From Curtobacterium sp. VKM Ac-1376 (GTDB taxonomy: Bacteria > Actinomycetota > Actinomycetes > Actinomycetales > Microbacteriaceae), in assembly GCF_015351025.1 (NCBI RefSeq), contig NZ_JADKRV010000009.1, forward strand, positions 62,001 through 126,000: a stretch of 64,000 nucleotides of DNA, given 5' to 3'. Both the position numbers and the translations under genes were made by a program. The notes under the pieces were generated by a model. It was not told where the DNA came from, did no database searches, and worked only from the letters and a program-made list of their open reading frames with translations. Shown here in pieces: positions 13,037 through 24,457 of this stretch; position 1 is the first letter of the stretch, and every line of letters starts with the position of its first letter.

Positions 13037-14454
13037 CGGGACGACGCTCCGTCGTCCTGGAGCGCCCCGAGCACCTGCGGGATGATCCGGTACACGTCGC
13101 CGCAGCTGAGCGTCATGATGATGTCGCCGTCCTCGGCGACGGCGGCCGCGCGGGCCGCTGCCTCGTCCCAGTCGGGCAGGAACTCGACGCGCGACTGGTC
13201 GGAGAAGCGCTCCTGCACCAGTGCGCCGGTGACACCGGGCTCCGGGTCCTCGCGGGCGCCGTAGACATCGAGCACGACCGTGTGGTCGGCGAGCTCCTCG
13301 TAGACCTTCGCGAAGTCGCCGGCCATCAGGCGGGTGCGCGAGTACAGGTGCGGCTGGTGGATCGCGATGATCCGGCCGTCACCGACGACGTTGCGGGCAG
13401 CCTTGAGCGCAGCCGCGACCTCGGTCGGGTGGTGCGCGTAGTCGTCGTACACGGAGACGCCGCGCTCGACGCCGTGCAGCTCGAAGCGGCGCTGCGTGCC
13501 GCCGAAGGCCTCGAGCCCGCGGAGCGCGTCGGCCGGGGCGACCCCGAGGCCGGTGAGGACCGCGAAGGCGCCGACGGCGTTGATCGCGTTGTGGCGACCG
13601 GGCACACGGAGGGTCAGGTGGTGCGCTTCGCCGGCGGCGCGGAAGTCGACCTCGACACCGGCGGACTCGGTGATCGACTCGATGCGGACGTCGGCGTCGA
13701 CGGCCTCGCCGAAGGTGACGATCTCGGGGGCGTCGGCGCGCTGGCGGATGCCGGCCGTGACGGTCTTCGCGCCGGCGTCGTCGCTCGAGATGACGACGCG
13801 CTCGCTCGCCTTCGCGGCGAACTCGACGAAGGCCTCGGTGAACGCTTCCTCGCTGCCGTAGTGGTCGAGGTGGTCGGCGTCGACGTTGGTGACCAGGGCC
13901 ACGGCGACGTCGTACAGCAGGAACGAGCCGTCGGACTCGTCGGCCTCGACCACGAACAGGTCGCTCGACCCCGGGGCCGAACTGGTGCCGAGGGACTGGA
14001 TGACGCCGCCGTTGACGAAGCTCGGGTCGAGGCCGAGCTCGACCATCGCGGTGACGATCATGCCGGTCGAGGTGGTCTTGCCGTGCGCACCGGCGACCGC
14101 GACGAGGCGGTGCTCGGCGATCAGGGCGGCGAGGGCCTGCGAGCGGTGGAGCACCGGCAGACCGCGGCGCTGCGCCTCGAGGAGCTCGGGGTTGTCCGGC
14201 CACAGCGCACTGGTGACGACGATGGTGTCGGCCGCGCCGACGTTCGCGGCGTCGTGGCCGATGTGCACCGTCGCGCCGAGGTCGCGCATCGTGGCGGTCG
14301 TGTCGGTCTCGCGGGAGTCGCTCCCCGTCACGGCGTGGCCAGCGGCGACGAACATCCGGGCGATGCCGCTCATGCCCGCGCCGCCGATGCCGACGAAGTG
14401 CACCGTGCCGAGGTCGTCCGGGATCGGCTGCGTGAGGTCCGGCTTGATGGTCAT
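13033..14454 (-). CDS. murC: UDP-N-acetylmuramate--L-alanine ligase
   Basis: ATP-dependent ligase that adds the first amino acid to UDP-MurNAc in the cytoplasm; 473 aa. Conserved parts are [16 protein letters not shown] (N-terminal Rossmann), [12 protein letters not shown] (P-loop), [21 protein letters not shown] and [11 protein letters not shown]. The ATG at 14454 gives the family's usual N-terminus and overlaps the murG stop (ATGA). Confidence 0.97.
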   Translation of the reverse strand: MTIKPDLTQPIPDDLGTVHFVGIGGAGMSGIARMFVAAGHAVTGSDSRETDTTATMRDLGATVHIGHDAANVGAADTIVVTSALWPDNPELLEAQRRGLPVLHRSQALAALIAEHRLVAVAGAHGKTTSTGMIVTAMVELGLDPSFVNGGVIQSLGTSSAPGSSDLFVVEADESDGSFLLYDVAVALVTNVDADHLDHYGSEEAFTEAFVEFAAKASERVVISSDDAGAKTVTAGIRQRADAPEIVTFGEAVDADVRIESITESAGVEVDFRAAGEAHHLTLRVPGRHNAINAVGAFAVLTGLGVAPADALRGLEAFGGTQRRFELHGVERGVSVYDDYAHHPTEVAAALKAARNVVGDGRIIAIHQPHLYSRTRLMAGDFAKVYEELADHTVVLDVYGAREDPEPGVTGALVQERFSDQSRVEFLPDWDEAAARAAAVAEDGDIIMTLSCGDVYRIIPQVLGALQDDGASSR

Positions 14455-15572
14455 GGTTCCTCCGTGGTGCTGGTGCTGCCGGGCGTGGGCCGCGTTCGTG
14501 CGTGCTTGGCCGCGTCGAGGACCAGGTCGGTCATCCGGTCGGCACCGTCGCGGTGGCCGACGCTGCCGGCACGGACGGTCATGTCCGCGATCCGGGATCG
14601 GTCCTGCAGGATGCTCAGCAGCTGGAACGTCACCCAGTCCTGGTCGAATTCCCCGTCCGCCACGAGCACCGCTCCCCCGGCGTCGACGACGTCCTTCGCG
14701 TTGTGGCGCTGCTCGCCGTTGCCCACCGGGTACGGCACGAGCACGCTGGGCAGTCCCACCGCGGTGAGCTCGCACACCATGCCGGCGCCGGAGCGCGACA
14801 CGACGAAGTCGCTGGCGGCGTACGCCAGGTCCATCCGGTCGCAGTACGGCAGCACGTGGTAGCCGTCGAGGTCACTCGGGCCGATGTCCGACGCGGCGCC
14901 CACGACGTGCAGGATCTGCCAGCCGGCACCGACGATGGCGGACGCCGAGCGGTTGATCGTCCGGTTGATGCTCCGGGCGCCCGAGGATCCGCCGGTCACG
15001 AGCAGCACCGGGCGGTCCGGGTCGAGACCGAACGCTGCAAGGCCCTCGACGCGGCTCGCGCGGCGGTCGAGCGACTCGATCTCGCGGCGGAGCGGCATGC
15101 CGACGACCCGACCGTTCCGGAGCCGGGTGTTCGAGAAGGTCAACCCGACGTGGTCGGTGAGGAACGCGGCGAGGCGGTTCGCCAGCCCGGGCTTCGCGTT
15201 CTGCTCGTGCACGACGATCGGTGTTCCGGTACGGCGCGCGGCGATGTACGCCGGGGCGGCCGCGTAGCCCCCGACGCCGAGGACGACCTCGATCCGGTGC
15301 TCACGGATGATCTGCTCGGTCCGCTTGACCGCCGCGACGAAGCGCTGCGGGAAGCGCAGGGCGTTCGCGTTGATCCTGCGCGGGAACGGCAGGCGCGGGA
15401 TGGTCAGCAGCTCGTAGCCGCGCATCGGGACGAGTCGGGACTCCAGGCCCTCGGCGGTGCCCAGCACGAGCACCTCGGCCTCGGGCTCACGCTCCGTCAG
15501 CCGGTCGGCGACCGCGAGCAGGGGGTTGACGTGGCCGGCGGTACCGCCGCCGGCGAAGAGGTACTTGCTCAC
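14451..15572 (-). CDS. murG: UDP-GlcNAc transferase MurG (lipid II synthesis)
   Basis: Peripheral membrane GT28 glycosyltransferase converting lipid I to lipid II; 373 aa. The N-terminus [20 protein letters not shown] carries the glycine-rich donor loop. Also visible are [29 protein letters not shown] and [24 protein letters not shown]. The GTG start overlaps the ftsW stop (GTGA) and its own stop overlaps murC (ATGA). Confidence 0.97.
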   Translation of the reverse strand: MSKYLFAGGGTAGHVNPLLAVADRLTEREPEAEVLVLGTAEGLESRLVPMRGYELLTIPRLPFPRRINANALRFPQRFVAAVKRTEQIIREHRIEVVLGVGGYAAAPAYIAARRTGTPIVVHEQNAKPGLANRLAAFLTDHVGLTFSNTRLRNGRVVGMPLRREIESLDRRASRVEGLAAFGLDPDRPVLLVTGGSSGARSINRTINRSASAIVGAGWQILHVVGAASDIGPSDLDGYHVLPYCDRMDLAYAASDFVVSRSGAGMVCELTAVGLPSVLVPYPVGNGEQRHNAKDVVDAGGAVLVADGEFDQDWVTFQLLSILQDRSRIADMTVRAGSVGHRDGADRMTDLVLDAAKHARTRPTPGSTSTTEEP

Positions 15573-16828
15573 CGCAGTGGTCCGTTCGTGGTGGGGAGTC
15601 GGTTCGACGCGGCCGGGTCGTTCTTGCCGGGCAAGTCGCGGGCGAACGACAGCACGACGCCGATCGCCACCAGGGTCATGATGAGCGCCGAACCACCGGC
15701 GGAGATGAGCGGCAGCGGCACGCCGAGGACCGGCAGCAGTCCGAGGACCACGGCGATGTTGATGAGCGCCTGCCCGATGATCCACGCCAGGATGCCGCCC
15801 GTGACCGTCTTCACGAACGGGTCGCGGGACTGCCGGATGATCTTGATCATTCCCACCGCCAGCACGACGAACAGGCCGAGCACGACGACGGCGCCGATCA
15901 GGCCGAGCTCCTCGCCGATGATCGCGAAGATGTAGTCGTTGTCGGCCTCGGGCAGCCAGGACCACTTCGCCTTGGAGTTGCCGAGGCCGACGCCGAACAC
16001 CCCGCCGGACGCCAGGGCCCACATGCCGTGCACGGGCTGCCAGCAGATGTCCTGGTACTGGCTGGTGTCGGTGCAGCCGGAGAGCCAGGCGCTGATGCGG
16101 GTCGAGCGGGACGCCGACGCCATGGTCACGAACGGCAGCATCACGGCGATCGCGGCCAGGCCGACGAGCAGGTGCCGGGCGCGGACGCCGCCGATGTACA
16201 GCGCACCGAAGACCAGGATGAGCATGACCATGGCCGTGCCCTGGTCACCACCGAGGATCACGAGTCCGAGCGACAGCAGCGAGGCGATCCCGATCGGGAC
16301 GAAGACCTCTTTCCAGTCGTCGAGCTTGTCCCGCTTGACGTAGATGATCGCGCCGATGCCGAGCACCAGGCCGAGCTTCACGACCTCGGACGGCTGCGCG
16401 GTGAACGAACCGATGCCGATCCAGTTCCGGTTGCCCTGCACGTCGATGCCGAGCGGTGTGTAGACGAGCAGCTGGAGCACGAGGGCCGCACCGAGCAGCC
16501 GCATCGCCCACTTCCGCCACATCCGGGTGGGCACCCGGCTCGCGACGAGCATGAGCGGCACGCCGAGCACGGCGTAGAGGCCCTGGCGCGACGCCGCACC
16601 GAAGAAGTCGTGGGTGGCCGCGTACTCCTCGACGCTCGACGAGGACAGCACCATCACGACGCCGAAGACGACGAGGAACAGCGTGACGCCGAGGATCGTG
16701 TAGAACGTGCTGGACTCGGCGACGAAGACGTTCTTGACGGCGACGAGCGCACCGTTCGTGCGCCGACGCGACCCCTCGGACGTCCGGCCGCTACGGCCGT
16801 TCGGAAGATCCGTCGGTGTCGTTGCCAT
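15569..16828 (-). CDS. ftsW: SEDS peptidoglycan glycosyltransferase FtsW
   Basis: Septal glycan polymerase with about ten membrane spans, 419 aa. SEDS features are VPTRMWRKWAMR, TAQPSEVVKLGLVLGIGAII, GGDQGTAMVMLILVFGALY and LPLISAGGSALIMTL near the end. The ATG at 16828 has GAGGAGAAG upstream and lies 38 nt inside the 3' end of murD, a longer overlap than at other junctions in the cluster. It partners with the PBP encoded by ftsI upstream. Confidence 0.95.
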   Translation of the reverse strand: MATTPTDLPNGRSGRTSEGSRRRTNGALVAVKNVFVAESSTFYTILGVTLFLVVFGVVMVLSSSSVEEYAATHDFFGAASRQGLYAVLGVPLMLVASRVPTRMWRKWAMRLLGAALVLQLLVYTPLGIDVQGNRNWIGIGSFTAQPSEVVKLGLVLGIGAIIYVKRDKLDDWKEVFVPIGIASLLSLGLVILGGDQGTAMVMLILVFGALYIGGVRARHLLVGLAAIAVMLPFVTMASASRSTRISAWLSGCTDTSQYQDICWQPVHGMWALASGGVFGVGLGNSKAKWSWLPEADNDYIFAIIGEELGLIGAVVVLGLFVVLAVGMIKIIRQSRDPFVKTVTGGILAWIIGQALINIAVVLGLLPVLGVPLPLISAGGSALIMTLVAIGVVLSFARDLPGKNDPAASNRLPTTNGPLR

Positions 16829-18320
16829 CGACTTCTCCTCCCAGGTGCTCGTGGACCGCGGCCGCGAAACGGCGCCCCCGGTCGGCGTAGGACGCGAACT
16901 GGTCGAACGACGCCGCCGCCGGGGCGAGGAGGACCGTGTCGCCCGGTCTCGCGACCGACGCGGCATGCCGGACCGCCTCGCGCATGACCTGATCAGTGTC
17001 CGTCGTCTCCACCTGGAGCACGGGAACCGTGGACGCGTGTCGCGCGAATGCCTCCAGGACGGGGGTCCGGTCCGCGCCGATCACGACGGCGGCACGGACC
17101 TCGGGCCCGAAGCGCTCGATCAGACCGTCGATGTCGACGCCCTTGAACAGGCCGCCGACCACCCACACGACGGTGTCGAACGAGGCGAGCGACGCGGTGG
17201 CGGCGTGCGGGTTCGTCGCCTTCGAGTCGTCCACCCACGTGATGCCCTCGGCCTCGGCCACGAACTCGGTGCGGTGGTGGTCGGCGCGGAAGGCGCGGAC
17301 CGCGGCCTGGATCGCGCTCGGCTGGACCGCGCCGGCCCGGGCGAGGGCCGCCGCGGCCAGGACGTTCATGGTCATGTGCGGGCTGGCGAGTCCGGCGGTC
17401 TCGAGGTCGGCGACGGTCGAGAGCTCGAGCGCGCTGTTCCGCCGGTCCTCGGTGAAGGCGCGGTCGCACAGGACGTCCTCCACGATGCCGACGTCACCGG
17501 GAGCCGGGACCCCGGGTGTGAAGCCGACCCCGCGGCAGCCCTCGACGACGTCGGCCTCCTGCACCATGTGCTGGGTGACCTCGTCCGAGGTGTTGTAGAC
17601 GCACGCCATGACGGTGCGCTCGTAGACCTTGGCCTTGGCGGCCCGGTACGCCTCGGCGGAACCGTGCCACTCGAGGTGGTCGTCGGCGATGTTCAGGCAC
17701 GCGCTCGCGAGGGGCACCACGGCACCGTCGCCGGACTCCGCCATGTAGTGGAGCTGGTGGCTCGACAGCTCGACCACGAGCACGTCGTAGCCGTCCGGGT
17801 CGCGCACGACGTCGAGCACCGGGACGCCGATGTTGCCGCAGGCGACGGCGCGCAGTCCGCCCGCTTCGTACATCGCTGTCGTGAGCTGGGTCGTGGTGGT
17901 CTTGCCGTTCGTGCCGGTGATGGTGATCCACGGCGCGGCGACCGGGCCACGGACGACCTTGTCGCGCACGCGCCAGGCGAGTTCGATGTCGCCCCAGACG
18001 GTGCTGTTCGCCACCGACCACTGCACGGTGGCGTTGTGCGGCGGCAGGCCCGGCGACACGATGACCACGTCGGGGGCCTGCTGCACGAGTGCGTCCGGCA
18101 CCGCGTCGAGCGGTGCCTGCAGGAACCGAGCGCCGATGACGTCGAGCAGCTCGACGCTGTCGGTCGGCGCGTCTGACGAGTAGACCGTCACCGCGCTGCC
18201 GAGTTCGACCAGGGTGTCGGCGACCGAGAAGCCCGTGGCGCCGAGTCCGAGCACGGCGACGTTCAGCCCCCGCCATCCGTCCGAGTACCAGCTGTCGAGG
18301 GACTGGAGACGATCAGCCAA
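16791..18320 (-). CDS. murD: UDP-N-acetylmuramoylalanine--D-glutamate ligase
   Basis: Adds D-glutamate to UDP-MurNAc-Ala; 509 aa. Visible motifs are [32 protein letters not shown] (P-loop), [22 protein letters not shown] and [12 protein letters not shown]. The apparent TTG start at 18320 overlaps the mraY stop by 8 nt. The C-terminal 20 residues ([14 protein letters not shown]) are variable and overlap the ftsW start region. Confidence 0.96.
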   Translation of the reverse strand: MADRLQSLDSWYSDGWRGLNVAVLGLGATGFSVADTLVELGSAVTVYSSDAPTDSVELLDVIGARFLQAPLDAVPDALVQQAPDVVIVSPGLPPHNATVQWSVANSTVWGDIELAWRVRDKVVRGPVAAPWITITGTNGKTTTTQLTTAMYEAGGLRAVACGNIGVPVLDVVRDPDGYDVLVVELSSHQLHYMAESGDGAVVPLASACLNIADDHLEWHGSAEAYRAAKAKVYERTVMACVYNTSDEVTQHMVQEADVVEGCRGVGFTPGVPAPGDVGIVEDVLCDRAFTEDRRNSALELSTVADLETAGLASPHMTMNVLAAAALARAGAVQPSAIQAAVRAFRADHHRTEFVAEAEGITWVDDSKATNPHAATASLASFDTVVWVVGGLFKGVDIDGLIERFGPEVRAAVVIGADRTPVLEAFARHASTVPVLQVETTDTDQVMREAVRHAASVARPGDTVLLAPAAASFDQFASYADRGRRFAAAVHEHLGGEVDGNDTDGSSERP

Positions 18321-19416
18321 CGCGCGCGATCCATTCGAGGTAGAAGAGCCCGACCCCCGCCGCCACGAAGAGTCCGGCGATGATCCAGAAGCGGACGACG
18401 ACGGTCACCTCGGCCCACCCCTTCAGTTCGAAGTGGTGGTGCAGCGGGCTCATCAGGAAGATCCGCTTGCCGTGGGTGATCTTGAAGTACGCCCGCTGCA
18501 GGATGACCGAGCCGGTGACGATGAAGAAGAGGCCACCGATGAGGATGAGCAGCAGCTCCGTGCGGCTGAGGATCGCGAGACCGGCCAGGGCACCGCCGAG
18601 GCCGAGCGATCCCGTGTCGCCGAGGAAGATCTGCGCCGGCGAGGTGTTGTACCAGAGGAAGCCGATGAGCCCACCGCAGACCGCGGCAGCGACCACCGCG
18701 AGGTCGAGCGGGTTGGACACCGTGTAGCAGGCGTGCTCGGTGCTCGCGTCGAGGCGGGCACCGCCGCAGATCTGGTTCGACTGCCAGAAGCCGATGATCA
18801 CGTACGAGCCGATCGCGAGGATGCTCGACCCGGTGGCGAGGCCGTCGAGCCCGTCCGCCACGTTCACACCGTTCGACGTGGAGACCGTCAGCAGGACGAT
18901 CCACGCCAGGAACAGCACCGTGCCGATGACCGTTCCGAGCGCCATGAAGTCGAGCCACGGCACGTCGCGGATCGCCGAGATCATGGTGGACGCCGGCGGC
19001 TTGCCGTTCGAGGTCGGCACGACGAGGGCAACGGTGGCGAAGATGACACCGACGATGACCTGGCCGAGGACCTTGGCCCAGCCGCCGAGTCCGAGGCTCC
19101 GCTGACGACGGACCTTCAGGAAGTCGTCGATGAAGCCGACGAACCCGAGCCCGACCATCAGGAACAGCACGAGCAGCCCGGACAGCGTGATCGAGTCACG
19201 TCCGGCCAGGTGCCCGACGAAGTACCCGATCACCGCGCCGATGATGAGGACGATGCCACCCATCGTCGCGGTGCCGCGCTTGGTGTGGTGCGACTGGGGT
19301 CCGTCGTCACGGATGAACTGCCCCCACCCGAGCCGGTGGAAGAGCCTGATGAAGAACGGGGTGAGCAGCAACGTGAACACCAGCGACGTGGCGCCGGCGA
19401 CGAGGAGCGCGATCAT
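18313..19416 (-). CDS. mraY: Phospho-MurNAc-pentapeptide transferase (lipid I synthase)
   Basis: Integral membrane enzyme that moves phospho-MurNAc-pentapeptide to undecaprenyl phosphate; 367 aa, about ten membrane spans. Signatures are [41 protein letters not shown] and [14 protein letters not shown], which include the catalytic aspartates. [13 protein letters not shown] is the conserved histidine loop. The ATG at 19416 overlaps the murF stop (ATGA). Confidence 0.98.
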   Translation of the reverse strand: MIALLVAGATSLVFTLLLTPFFIRLFHRLGWGQFIRDDGPQSHHTKRGTATMGGIVLIIGAVIGYFVGHLAGRDSITLSGLLVLFLMVGLGFVGFIDDFLKVRRQRSLGLGGWAKVLGQVIVGVIFATVALVVPTSNGKPPASTMISAIRDVPWLDFMALGTVIGTVLFLAWIVLLTVSTSNGVNVADGLDGLATGSSILAIGSYVIIGFWQSNQICGGARLDASTEHACYTVSNPLDLAVVAAAVCGGLIGFLWYNTSPAQIFLGDTGSLGLGGALAGLAILSRTELLLILIGGLFFIVTGSVILQRAYFKITHGKRIFLMSPLHHHFELKGWAEVTVVVRFWIIAGLFVAAGVGLFYLEWIARVG

Positions 19417-20981
19417 TCGGTGACACCTCCGAGGCGGTCGCCGAGGAATCGCAGTTCGGCAGACTTCGAGGACTTGACGAGGACGACGTCGCCGGGGCGG
19501 AGCATCTCCTGCATGGCACGGACGGCGTCGTCGACGTCCTCGATGTACACGGACTCGCCGTCCCACGATCCCTCGAGGGTGGCGGCCTGGTGGATCGGCA
19601 TCGCGCCGCGGCCGACGACCACGAGCTGTCCGATGCCGAGCCGGACGACGAGCCGACCGATACGGTCGTGCTCCTCGACGGAGTACTCGCCGAGCTCGGC
19701 CATCTCGCCGAGCACGGCGACGGTCCGCTCCCCTGGGCGCACGATCTGCGCCAGGGTCCGCAGCGCCGCCGCGGTCGAGTCGGGCGACGCGTTGTACGCG
19801 TCGTTGATGACCGTGACGCCCTCGGGGCCGTCCTGGAGCAGCTCCATGCGCCAGCGCTCGGCGCGCGTCATCGACGCGAGCGCGGCGGCACCATCGGCGA
19901 GCGGGACGCCCCACAGGTGGGCGACGGAGAGCGCGGCGGACGCGTTCATTGCGTGGTGCTCACCCAGGATCGCGAGGCGCACGTCCACGTGATCCGGGCC
20001 TCCAGACAGGGTGGCGTCCGTCGGACGCTCGCCTTCCGGGCGGACCGGGGCCACGCCGCCGGTTCCGGACTGACGCGCGAGCGGCAGGTCGGCCTTGCCG
20101 GTGGGGAGAGGCGCGGTGAGGGTGAAGCGGGTGCCGCTGCGGTCCGTCTCGATGCCGGTGATGCGGTAGTCGGCGTCCGCCGACGTGCCGAAGCCGACCA
20201 CGCGCGCGGCCGTCAGGTCGCGCATCGACGCGACGCGGTCGTCGTCGACGTTGAGCAAGGCCGTGGCGGTCTCGGGCAGGTCCGTGACCATCTCGGACTT
20301 CGCTCGCTGCGTCGCCTCGATGCCGCCGAACTCGCCGGCGTGCGCGAGGCCCACCTTGAGGACGACGCCCACGTCGGGCTCGGCGATCGAGACGAGCTTC
20401 GCGATGTGGCCGACGCCGCTCGCCCCCATCTCGACCACCAGGTAGCGGGTGTCGTAAGTCACGCGGAGCATCGAGATGGGTGCCCCGACGTGGTTGTTGA
20501 ACGACCCCTGGGGCGCGACGGTCTCACCGTGCTGCTCGAGGATCGTGCGGAGCATGTTCTTCGTGCTCGTCTTGCCGTTCGAGCCGGTGATGCCGACGAC
20601 CCGCAAGGGGGCGGGGCGACCGTCTGCGTCGACACGGTCTGCGGTGCTCATCCGGACGCGCGTGACGACCTCGTGCGCGAGCGCGGCGAGGGCCTCGTAG
20701 CCGTCCGCCACGACGATCTGCGGCGCGGTGGTGTCGACGCGCTCCGGCGTGATCACCAGTGCGGCGCCGGCGTCGACCGCGGCGGGAACGAAGCGGCGGC
20801 CGTCGGTCACCTCTCCGGGGAGCGCGAAGAACACGCTGCCCGGACGGACCAGGCGCGAGTCGGTCTCGACCGAGCCCTCGACGACGAGGTCGCCCGGCTC
20901 GGCGGCGTCGGTGGCCTGGGCGCCGCCGATGAGATCGCCGCCGACCGCGGTGGCGATCTCGGCGAGGGTCATGGCGATCAT
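19413..20981 (-). CDS. murF: UDP-MurNAc-tripeptide--D-Ala-D-Ala ligase
   Basis: Adds D-Ala-D-Ala to complete the cytoplasmic pentapeptide; 522 aa, longer than typical. Motifs are [17 protein letters not shown] (P-loop), [34 protein letters not shown] and [13 protein letters not shown]. Between LPLARQ and [15 protein letters not shown] lies an extra segment of about 28 Gly/Pro/Thr-rich residues. Its DNA carries an 18-mer (19988-20005) identical to an arm of the hairpin at 38425, so a repeat seems to have entered the gene in frame. Start 20981 overlaps murE (ATGA) and has GGAGG upstream. Confidence 0.96.
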   Translation of the reverse strand: MIAMTLAEIATAVGGDLIGGAQATDAAEPGDLVVEGSVETDSRLVRPGSVFFALPGEVTDGRRFVPAAVDAGAALVITPERVDTTAPQIVVADGYEALAALAHEVVTRVRMSTADRVDADGRPAPLRVVGITGSNGKTSTKNMLRTILEQHGETVAPQGSFNNHVGAPISMLRVTYDTRYLVVEMGASGVGHIAKLVSIAEPDVGVVLKVGLAHAGEFGGIEATQRAKSEMVTDLPETATALLNVDDDRVASMRDLTAARVVGFGTSADADYRITGIETDRSGTRFTLTAPLPTGKADLPLARQSGTGGVAPVRPEGERPTDATLSGGPDHVDVRLAILGEHHAMNASAALSVAHLWGVPLADGAAALASMTRAERWRMELLQDGPEGVTVINDAYNASPDSTAAALRTLAQIVRPGERTVAVLGEMAELGEYSVEEHDRIGRLVVRLGIGQLVVVGRGAMPIHQAATLEGSWDGESVYIEDVDDAVRAMQEMLRPGDVVLVKSSKSAELRFLGDRLGGVTE

Positions 20982-22624
20982 CGGACGTCCTCCGCGGGAC
21001 CGGAGTTCGGCTCCCAACCGGCCTCGCGCAGGGCCGCACGGGCCTCGTCGCGGGCGGAGTACGGCGTACGGACGCCCTGGATGTCGCGGTAGTCCTGGTG
21101 GCCGGGGCCGGCCCAGAGGATCGAGTCGCCCTCGCCGAGCAGGCCCACGGCCTTGCGGATCGCGGCCTCGGGCGGGCTCACCTCGTACAGCTCGTGGTCC
21201 GGGTACGCCTCGCGCGCGGCGTCGACCAGGGTCTTGCGGATCGACGCGGCGTCCTCGAAACGGGGGTGGTGGTCGGTCACGACGAGGATGTCGCTGCCGG
21301 CAGCGGCCACGCGGGCCATGTCGCCGCGCTTCGTGGTGTCGCGGTCGCCGTCGGCGCCGAACAGCATGAGGACCTTGCCGGCGGTGAACTGGCGCACCGC
21401 CGCGAGGGTGTTCTCGAAGGCGTCGGCGCTGTGACCGAAGTCGACGTAGACGCTCGGTCCGTGCTCACCGGAGACCCGCTCGGTGCGACCGGGCAGGTAG
21501 CACTCGATGGCGGACACGCGGCGGTCCGCAGCGTCGTCGTCGCGCTCGTCGGTTTCGTCGGGGTAGCGACGGTGGTTGCTCTCGAGCGCGTGCGCGATGG
21601 CGCCGAGCTCGAAGCCGCCCTCGACGAGCATGACGATCGCGAGTGCAGCGTTCGCCGCCATGTGCCAGCCGATCAGGGGCACACGGGTGGTGAGCGAACG
21701 GCCCTCGGGGCCGGTCAGGCGGAACTCGGTGTAGGCCGCGTGCGCCTCGACGACGTCGACGTGCCACTCGGCCTCGACGTCGGGGCGGACCGTGATGGTC
21801 GTGACCGGGATGCGGGAGTCCTGCACGACGCGGCGGCCCCAGTCGGTGTCCAGGGAGACGACGCCGCGACGGGCGTGCTCGGGCTGGAACAGCGGGAGCT
21901 TCGCCTGGTAGTACTCCTCCATGTCGGCGTAGTCGTCGAGGTGGTCGTGCGACAGGTTCGTGAAGGCTGCGACGTCGAAGACGATCCCGTCCACACGGTG
22001 CCGGCTCAGGGCCTGGGCGCTGACCTCCACCGCGACCGCGCGGACCTCGCTCTCGCGCATCCGGGCGAGGAGCGCGTGCATCTCGCTGGCCTCGGGCGTG
22101 GTGAGCCGGCTCGTCACGCTGAGCGAGCCGATGTGGCGCTCGGCAGTCGAGCTGAGGCCGGTGACGAGACCGAGCTGCTTGAGGATCCCCTCGAGGATGT
22201 AGGACGTGCTCGTCTTGCCGTTCGTGCCGGTGACGGCGAACAGCTGCGGCAGGTCGGTGGCCTCGTCCGGGTGGGTGCGGTAGACCCACGCTGCGACGTC
22301 GCCGAGGGCGGTACGGGGGTCGTCGACGACGAGCACGGGCAGCCCGGAGGGTTCGACCAGCGCGACGCCGTCCTGGTCGGTCAAGACGGCCACGGCACCG
22401 CGCTCGGCGGCCTCGGTGGCGAACTGCGCACCGTGCCGGTTCGCACCGTGCACGCCGACGAACAGGTCACCCGGCTGCACCTCGGCGGCGCTCAGCGTGA
22501 CGCCGGTCGTCTCGACGCCGTCGAGCGAGCCGACGACGCGCAGACCGAACGCGTTCGCGAGTTCGGCGACGGCCCTCGGCGTCGGGTGTTCGGGTCGGAG
22601 GACCGGGGGGATCCGTGCGGACAA
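20978..22624 (-). CDS. murE: UDP-MurNAc-L-Ala-D-Glu ligase (third amino acid)
   Basis: Adds the diamino acid at position three of the stem peptide; 548 aa. Motifs are VTGTNGKTSTSYILEGIL, TTPEASEMHALL, VDGIVFDVAAFTNLSHDHLDDY and VYVDFGHSADAFENTL. The substrate residue (lysine, ornithine or DAP) is not decided here. The usual DNPR DAP-type motif was not seen; VVTDHHPRFEDAASIRK stands in its place. The TTG at 22624 follows AAGGAG closely. An alternative GTG at 22642 overlaps the ftsI stop (GTGA) and would add six residues. Confidence 0.94.
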   Translation of the reverse strand: MSARIPPVLRPEHPTPRAVAELANAFGLRVVGSLDGVETTGVTLSAAEVQPGDLFVGVHGANRHGAQFATEAAERGAVAVLTDQDGVALVEPSGLPVLVVDDPRTALGDVAAWVYRTHPDEATDLPQLFAVTGTNGKTSTSYILEGILKQLGLVTGLSSTAERHIGSLSVTSRLTTPEASEMHALLARMRESEVRAVAVEVSAQALSRHRVDGIVFDVAAFTNLSHDHLDDYADMEEYYQAKLPLFQPEHARRGVVSLDTDWGRRVVQDSRIPVTTITVRPDVEAEWHVDVVEAHAAYTEFRLTGPEGRSLTTRVPLIGWHMAANAALAIVMLVEGGFELGAIAHALESNHRRYPDETDERDDDAADRRVSAIECYLPGRTERVSGEHGPSVYVDFGHSADAFENTLAAVRQFTAGKVLMLFGADGDRDTTKRGDMARVAAAGSDILVVTDHHPRFEDAASIRKTLVDAAREAYPDHELYEVSPPEAAIRKAVGLLGEGDSILWAGPGHQDYRDIQGVRTPYSARDEARAALREAGWEPNSGPAEDVR

Positions 22625-22638
22625 GTGCTCCTTCTTCC

Positions 22639-24408
22639 TCACCACGTGGACGGGTAGGTCTTCGCCTGCGTCGTGGAGGGGGCGACACGGTACTTCTCGA
22701 GCACCTGGGACATGAGTGTGCGGAACGCCGGAGCCGCTCCGCTCGACCACTTGTTGGTCTGCGGCTTCGTGAACGTCACCGTGACAACATACTGGGGGTC
22801 TTCTGCGGGTGCCATTCCGGCCACCGAGGTGATGCGCTGCGAGCCGTAGCCCTGCGACCCCTCGGCGACTTCCGCGGTGCCCGTCTTCGCGGCGATGTTG
22901 TAGCCGGAGATCGGCTTCATGCCCACCAGGGTGCCACCGGTGACCACGCTCTGCAGCATGTCGGTCACCTGCGTGGCGGCGTCGGCGGACACGACCCGCT
23001 GCTTCTGCACGTCGGGCGCGTCGATCGTCGTGCCGTCCGCCGTGGTGCAGCCCTTGACGAAGTGCGGCGGGATCCGGACACCGTCGTTGGCGATCGTCTG
23101 GAACACGCTTGCAACCTGGATCGCCGTCGTCGAGATGCCCTGGCCGAACATCGAGTTGATGTCCGTCTGCTGGTCCCAGTTCGGGCTCGAGCCGTAGTCC
23201 ATGGACGGCTGACCCGGGTAGTCGATCGCCGTCTCGGGTTCGAACAGCCCGAACTTCTTCATGTAGTCGTAGCGCTGCTGGGCGGTCAGCCGAGACCCGA
23301 GCTCGGTGATGCCGACGTTCGACGAGTCGCGCAGGATGCCGGTCAGCGTCAGGTTCTCGGTCTCGTGGAACTCCGAGTCGTGGATCGTGCCACCCCAGGG
23401 GAACGTGCGCGAGTACGGCACGACGGCCTGGTCGGTCGGGCTCGACTTGCCCTGGTCGATCAGGGCGGCGGCGATGGCGGCCTTGATCGTCGACCCGGGC
23501 TCGTACGTCGCCGTCAGCGCGCGGGACCCGAAGGCGCCCTCGTCCGTCGTGGCATCGACGTCGTTCGGGTCGACCGTCGGGTAGTCGGCGACCGCCAGCA
23601 GCTCGCCGGTCTTCACGCTCGTGACCGTCGCGGTCGCGGACTCGGCCTGCAGGGTCTTCGCGGCGGACGCGATGGTCTGCTGCGCCATGTACTGCAGGTC
23701 GCTGTCGATCGTCGTGACGAGGGTGCCGCCGTCCTTGGCCTTCTTCGCGGTCACGGTGCTGCCGGGCAACTGGACGCCGTCTTCCCCGCGCTCGTACGTC
23801 TCGGAGCCGTTGGTGCCGGCCAGACACTGGTCGTACGCGTACTCCAGACCGGCCTGCGCCCCGTCGGTGCCCATGAAGCCCGTGATGTTGCCCGTCGTCG
23901 CACCGGCCGGGTAGACCCGCGACGCCTGCTGCTCCTTGTAGATCCAGGGGATGCCGAGGTCGGTGACGGCCTCGTAGTGCTTCACGTCCAATCCCTTGAC
24001 CAGGTAGGCGAAGTCGGACTTCGGGTTCGCGGCGATGTTCTTCCGCATGGTCGCGACGTCGCCGCCGGAGGCCTTCGCCAGCGCGGTGAGCGCGGCGCCG
24101 ACGCTGACCTCCTTCACCCGGGTGCCGCCGAGCTTGCCCTCGAAGGCCTTCACCAGGCGCGGTGAGGTCGTGATGTTGTACCGCGTGACGCTGTCGGCGA
24201 GCTCGGTGCCGCTGCGGTCGACGATCGAGCCGCGGGTGCCGTAGATGGTCACCGGGATGCTGCGCTTCTGGGCGGACTGCTCGTTCAGCTCTGCGGCCTG
24301 CACGACCTGGATGTCGACGAGCCGGACCACGAACACGCCGACGAGCGCGATCACGGCGAGCATCACGATGCTGTAGCGCAGGCGTCGGTTGCGGATCGTC
24401 TTCCTCAC
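22639..24408 (-). CDS. ftsI: Class B penicillin-binding protein 2 / FtsI
   Basis: Septal transpeptidase, 589 aa. It has one N-terminal membrane anchor (YSIVMLAVIALVGVFVVRLVD), a PBP dimerisation domain, and a transpeptidase domain with EPGSTIKAAIA (SxxK serine and lysine), DSSNVGI (SxN) and AAKTGTAEV (KTG). The GTG start is 49 nt after the ftsL-like gene. It pairs functionally with FtsW. The protein ends shortly after the domain with no PASTA repeats. Confidence 0.96.
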   Translation of the reverse strand: MRKTIRNRRLRYSIVMLAVIALVGVFVVRLVDIQVVQAAELNEQSAQKRSIPVTIYGTRGSIVDRSGTELADSVTRYNITTSPRLVKAFEGKLGGTRVKEVSVGAALTALAKASGGDVATMRKNIAANPKSDFAYLVKGLDVKHYEAVTDLGIPWIYKEQQASRVYPAGATTGNITGFMGTDGAQAGLEYAYDQCLAGTNGSETYERGEDGVQLPGSTVTAKKAKDGGTLVTTIDSDLQYMAQQTIASAAKTLQAESATATVTSVKTGELLAVADYPTVDPNDVDATTDEGAFGSRALTATYEPGSTIKAAIAAALIDQGKSSPTDQAVVPYSRTFPWGGTIHDSEFHETENLTLTGILRDSSNVGITELGSRLTAQQRYDYMKKFGLFEPETAIDYPGQPSMDYGSSPNWDQQTDINSMFGQGISTTAIQVASVFQTIANDGVRIPPHFVKGCTTADGTTIDAPDVQKQRVVSADAATQVTDMLQSVVTGGTLVGMKPISGYNIAAKTGTAEVAEGSQGYGSQRITSVAGMAPAEDPQYVVTVTFTKPQTNKWSSGAAPAFRTLMSQVLEKYRVAPSTTQAKTYPSTW

Positions 24409-24457
24409 GCGGTGCGGTCCTTCCCGGGCGGTGCTGTGGGTGCGGCGGCCCCGCCGG

